Under the pieces are notes generated by a model. That model made no database searches, was not told the DNA's origin, and worked only from the letters and a program-made list of their open reading frames with translations. From Peptoniphilus_A olsenii (GTDB taxonomy: Bacteria > Bacillota > Clostridia > Tissierellales > Peptoniphilaceae): a DNA stretch of 64,000 bases. Location of the stretch: NCBI RefSeq assembly GCF_040545475.1, contig NZ_JBEPMA010000003.1, positions 62,001 to 126,000 on the forward strand, in the 5' to 3' direction. This document shows, in pieces, positions 61,879-64,000 of this stretch; position 1 is the stretch's first letter; each line of letters begins with the position of its first letter. The translations under genes and the position numbers were made by a program.

Positions 61879-62492
61879 ATTTTTGATTGCATAAAGTTAT
61901 ATACCATTTCAAAAGACAATTTTCTAGTTGCTTTTTCATCCAGATTTATATTTTTAATGCCACTTTCAGGACCTATAATTTTTAGTTCAGTGGCACAATT
62001 AATATAAGTGTCAGGATAATTAGCATTTTTTATATCTTCAAGATTTACATCATCTTTAGCTGCCAACGCTAAAATTGTAATGAGTTCTGCAACTGTAATA
62101 TTATTTTCAGGTTTGAAAGTGCCGTCTGGATATCCATGTATTATTCCAATGCCATTTTTTAAACTTGAATTCTTTGCCCATGCGATTATTCCATTTGCCC
62201 AGTGATTTTCATCAACGTCTACAAAGGGTTTATTTTTTCCTTTCAACTTGTTTGACTCTTCAAGAAATCCAAGGCTTGCAACAATAGTTTTTAATATTTC
62301 TGCTCTAGTTATATTTCTATTAAGCCCTAAACTTTTGTCAGGATAACCCGTTATAATATTTTTTTCTAATAATTTAGTAATTTTATTTTCGATATTATTT
62401 TTGTTATCTACAGCCTCTTTAGCAAAAACGCCAGCAGATAGGTTGAAGATAAAAATAAAAACCAAAAATAAAGAAATAATTCTGTTTTTCAT
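61875..62492 (-). CDS. Segment 1 of the SLH protein: signal peptide and SLH domains
   Basis: This frame (205 residues) starts with ATG behind AGGAAGGTG. It has a signal peptide (MKNRIISLFLVFIFIF, cleavage probably after VFA near residue 24), then SLH modules: GYPDKSLGLNRNITRAEI, the canonical FVDVDENHWANGIIAWA with GYPDGTFKPENNITVAE, and a third, degenerate one ending SFEMVYNFMQSK. SLH modules bind pyruvylated wall polymer, the product of the csaB cluster at 42 kb. The stop at 61875-61877 is the first frameshift. Confidence 0.85.
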   Translation of the reverse strand: MKNRIISLFLVFIFIFNLSAGVFAKEAVDNKNNIENKITKLLEKNIITGYPDKSLGLNRNITRAEILKTIVASLGFLEESNKLKGKNKPFVDVDENHWANGIIAWAKNSSLKNGIGIIHGYPDGTFKPENNITVAELITILALAAKDDVNLEDIKNANYPDTYINCATELKIIGPESGIKNINLDEKATRKLSFEMVYNFMQSKI

Positions 62493-62647
62493 AATTCACC
62501 TTCCTAGTAATTGGGTTTAATCAATCTTTATCCTAAGAAGTTAGTATTTTTAAATTTAAAATAGAAGGGTGGGGATATATAATTTTGTAAAAAGACTACA
62601 TCATTTAAAATAAGATGTATAAGCTCTAATACGAGTATTGGTTATAA

Positions 62648-62684
62648 AAAGAAACTGTCACCCCAAAAAAGGATGACAGTTTTT
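62648..62684 (-). terminator. Terminator after the ATP-grasp gene
   Basis: AAACTGTCA pairs with TGACAGTTT around a 13-base loop; the minus-strand side is followed by TCTTTTTATAA and the plus-strand side has seven T residues. Confidence 0.75.
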
Positions 62685-63887
62685 TTAATCCTTTTTAAAT
62701 AATTTATGTGCAATAGCCCATTTGAAAAAACTAAATCCAGGGCCTGGATCTTTAGCATTCCATGTACAAGCAACTTTTTTTAATCTATGAGTTTTTAAAA
62801 TATCGCCCCAAGTCAACTGACCTGTTTTTAGATACGCTCTTATGGCAGATATATCTTCATATAAATATTTCCAATATACCTCTTTATTCTCTGTAATCTT
62901 AGGTCCAGATACTTCCATTCCAAGAGAATCCTTAAAATACATAAGAGGTGTATTCATGCCCATTTCATGTTGGAGCCAAACAAAATTTACAAATCTAACA
63001 TTTATTTCAACTAAATAAATTAGACCACTATTTTCATCTCTTTTTAGTTCAACTTCTGCAAAACCCCTAAATTTTTCACCTTTAAATAAAGGCACAAGCA
63101 TATCGTAAAGCTCAGGGATATATTCTTGTTTAGCATAAGTGCTTGCTCCAAAGTTTATTGGCCATTGTCTAATTTTAGAAGTTGTCATAAAACTCACAGG
63201 TTCATAATTTTTGTCCATATAGACATCAAAAGAATAACAATTGCTTTCAGGACCTTTTATTATTCTTTGAATAAAGCAGTTGTGATTATCTTTTTTGACA
63301 AGATTAATTTTTTCGCGAAGCTCATCTTCTGTCAACACTTTAAAAGCTTTTTGTCTATAAGCATTAACAAAAGGCATAGAGTCTCGTGGTTTTACCAGAC
63401 AAGGGTAGCCAAATTCTTGTGTGACTTTTTTCACTAACTCGTCAACTTCGTATTCATCAATAGGATAAATCTCGGGAGTTCTAATATTATATTTTTTTGT
63501 GTATTCCAGTAACTTTTCTTTGTCCATCAAATTTTTATATAAGCCTTTTCTTTCGTTTGGCCAAAGGTAATATTTTTTTAACTCATCATAATTATTTTCC
63601 ATAAATTCAACATATAAATCCGCTGTTGGAAATAACACAGGCTTGAAATCTTGTTTTTTTGAATAATCAATCAAAAATTGGACAAGTTCCTTTTCCTCAT
63701 TTTTGTAATGAGGGCCAATCAATCTTTCTTTTACATATTTACTCACACCATAGTGATGCTTTTCATAATCAACCGTAACAACATGAACACCACTCATGCC
63801 AAGACTTCTTACCACGCCAAGACCTATATAATAATTTGTGCCTAAAACTACTGCTTTATTTTTATATTTCAAATCTTTCACTTCCAT
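62685..63887 (-). CDS. ATP-grasp carboxylate-amine ligase, D-aspartate ligase-like
   Basis: The 400-residue protein has an N-terminal pre-ATP-grasp domain (KNKAVVLGTNYYIGLGVVRSLG), the ATP-grasp core with FGYPCLVKPRDSMPF and the metal-binding LVEINVRFVNF, and a basic C-terminal tail. The pattern resembles the D-aspartate ligase (Asl) group that adds a cross-bridge residue to peptidoglycan precursors; other carboxylate-amine ligations are possible. There is no clear ribosome binding site and the predicted leader is about ten bases. A single-gene unit with its own promoter and terminator. Confidence 0.8.
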   Translation of the reverse strand: MEVKDLKYKNKAVVLGTNYYIGLGVVRSLGMSGVHVVTVDYEKHHYGVSKYVKERLIGPHYKNEEKELVQFLIDYSKKQDFKPVLFPTADLYVEFMENNYDELKKYYLWPNERKGLYKNLMDKEKLLEYTKKYNIRTPEIYPIDEYEVDELVKKVTQEFGYPCLVKPRDSMPFVNAYRQKAFKVLTEDELREKINLVKKDNHNCFIQRIIKGPESNCYSFDVYMDKNYEPVSFMTTSKIRQWPINFGASTYAKQEYIPELYDMLVPLFKGEKFRGFAEVELKRDENSGLIYLVEINVRFVNFVWLQHEMGMNTPLMYFKDSLGMEVSGPKITENKEVYWKYLYEDISAIRAYLKTGQLTWGDILKTHRLKKVACTWNAKDPGPGFSFFKWAIAHKLFKKD

Positions 63888-63905
63888 ATTAAATAATCAA
63901 TTTAT

Positions 63906-63933
63906 ATTGTACTATATAACAAATTAATTGCAA
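63906..63933 (-). promoter_or_regulatory. Promoter of the ATP-grasp gene
   Basis: On the minus strand, TTGCAA and TACAAT are separated by 16 bases, with the -10 ending 18 bases before the start codon. Confidence 0.6.
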
Positions 63934-64000
63934 TGAAATGTTATAATGACAAGTAAACTGGATATAAATAGTAGTGATAGTTAACGAAACAAAATTAGGA

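Larger units (their letters stand above)
58178..62492 (-). pseudogene. Giant SLH-anchored surface protein with rhodanese and two thioredoxin domains, split by two frameshifts
   Basis: Three consecutive minus-strand frames (61875-62492, 59386-61878, 58178-59326) join into one protein of about 1,435 residues if one base is restored at each of two points. The first is the A5/T3 tract near 61880 (giving NFMQSKNLIEKDNKD); the second is the A7 run at 59395-59401 (giving NTNTKKTGIRKQN). Order: signal peptide, three SLH modules, three FIVAR-like repeats around a haem-interaction-like domain, an unknown beta-rich region, a rhodanese, an Ig-like strand region, and two thioredoxin-fold domains. All domain boundaries run smoothly through the joins, so it was one gene. 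It is followed by a terminator shared with thiC. Whether it is truly broken, switched, or mis-sequenced cannot be told from the sequence. Confidence 0.75.

Noticed and set aside
1..64000. CRISPR arrays, insertion sequences, prophage or transposase genes
   Set aside because: No regularly spaced repeats, no transposase or integrase and no phage structural genes were seen anywhere in the window.

Overview
The window is AT-rich (roughly 30% G+C by eye) with Shine-Dalgarno-led genes, strong A/T-flanked terminators and Firmicute gene orders (mscS-DUF951, rpsF-ssb-rpsR, tig-clpP-clpX-lon-engB). The 421-residue glutamate dehydrogenase closely resembles, from memory, the well-studied Peptoniphilus asaccharolyticus enzyme. 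I therefore infer a Gram-positive anaerobic coccus of the Peptoniphilaceae (Tissierellia), probably Peptoniphilus or a close relative, that lives on amino acids. This is inference, not a database result.

Layout. 1-4.9 kb: end of an 8-oxoguanine glycosylase gene, a frameshifted DUF554 gene, a membrane sensor-like protein, MscS channel, DUF951, threonine ammonia-lyase, and a frameshifted small membrane gene. 5.0-6.8 kb (minus): xpt, PPC/DUF296, mgsA. 6.8-8 kb: rpsF-ssb-rpsR behind a strong promoter and an S6:S18-type leader. 8-12 kb: genes of unknown function and an aromatic-acid-exporter-like protein. 12.2 kb: hpf. 12.7-16.4 kb: a four-gene operon (dipeptide epimerase, DUF819 membrane protein, class-A beta-lactamase-fold hydrolase, DUF3870) that has its own attenuator and lies between two identical 37-bp terminator repeats. 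16.5-20.2 kb: alkaline phosphatase, tRNA-Pro, HAD, VanZ, tmRNA. 20.2-32.3 kb: MBL hydrolase, folP, pta, proS, and the trigger factor/Clp/Lon/EngB block. 32.3-38.5 kb: DUF1002 protein, a broken secreted-protein gene with a membrane partner, M17 aminopeptidase, DMT transporter, cytidylate-kinase-like protein. 38.6-43.3 kb: cell-wall polymer cluster (GT4, DUF4330, membrane protein, O-antigen-ligase-like protein, CsaB). 43.6-48 kb: small genes, YitT, gdh, CPBP protein. 48-54.3 kb: purF behind an unusual leader, purL, folD-like. 54.4-58 kb: CNNM/CBS protein, hsp20 with CtsR-like operators, TPP riboswitch and thiC. 58.2-62.5 kb (minus): a very large SLH-anchored protein split by two homopolymer frameshifts. 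62.7-63.9 kb (minus): an ATP-grasp carboxylate-amine ligase.

How parts fit. CsaB pyruvylates the wall polymer that SLH domains bind, so the 38.6-43.3 kb cluster probably builds the anchor for the 58-62 kb SLH protein. That protein, read through its frameshifts, combines SLH, FIVAR repeats, a haem-interaction-like domain, a rhodanese and two thioredoxin folds; it is the most unusual object here. PurF has lost the catalytic Cys and the Asn of its glutaminase half while keeping its PRPP and Fe-S sites, which suggests an ammonia-fed enzyme in an ammonia-rich amino-acid fermenter. Five single-base homopolymer indels break accessory or surface genes, while the housekeeping genes are intact.
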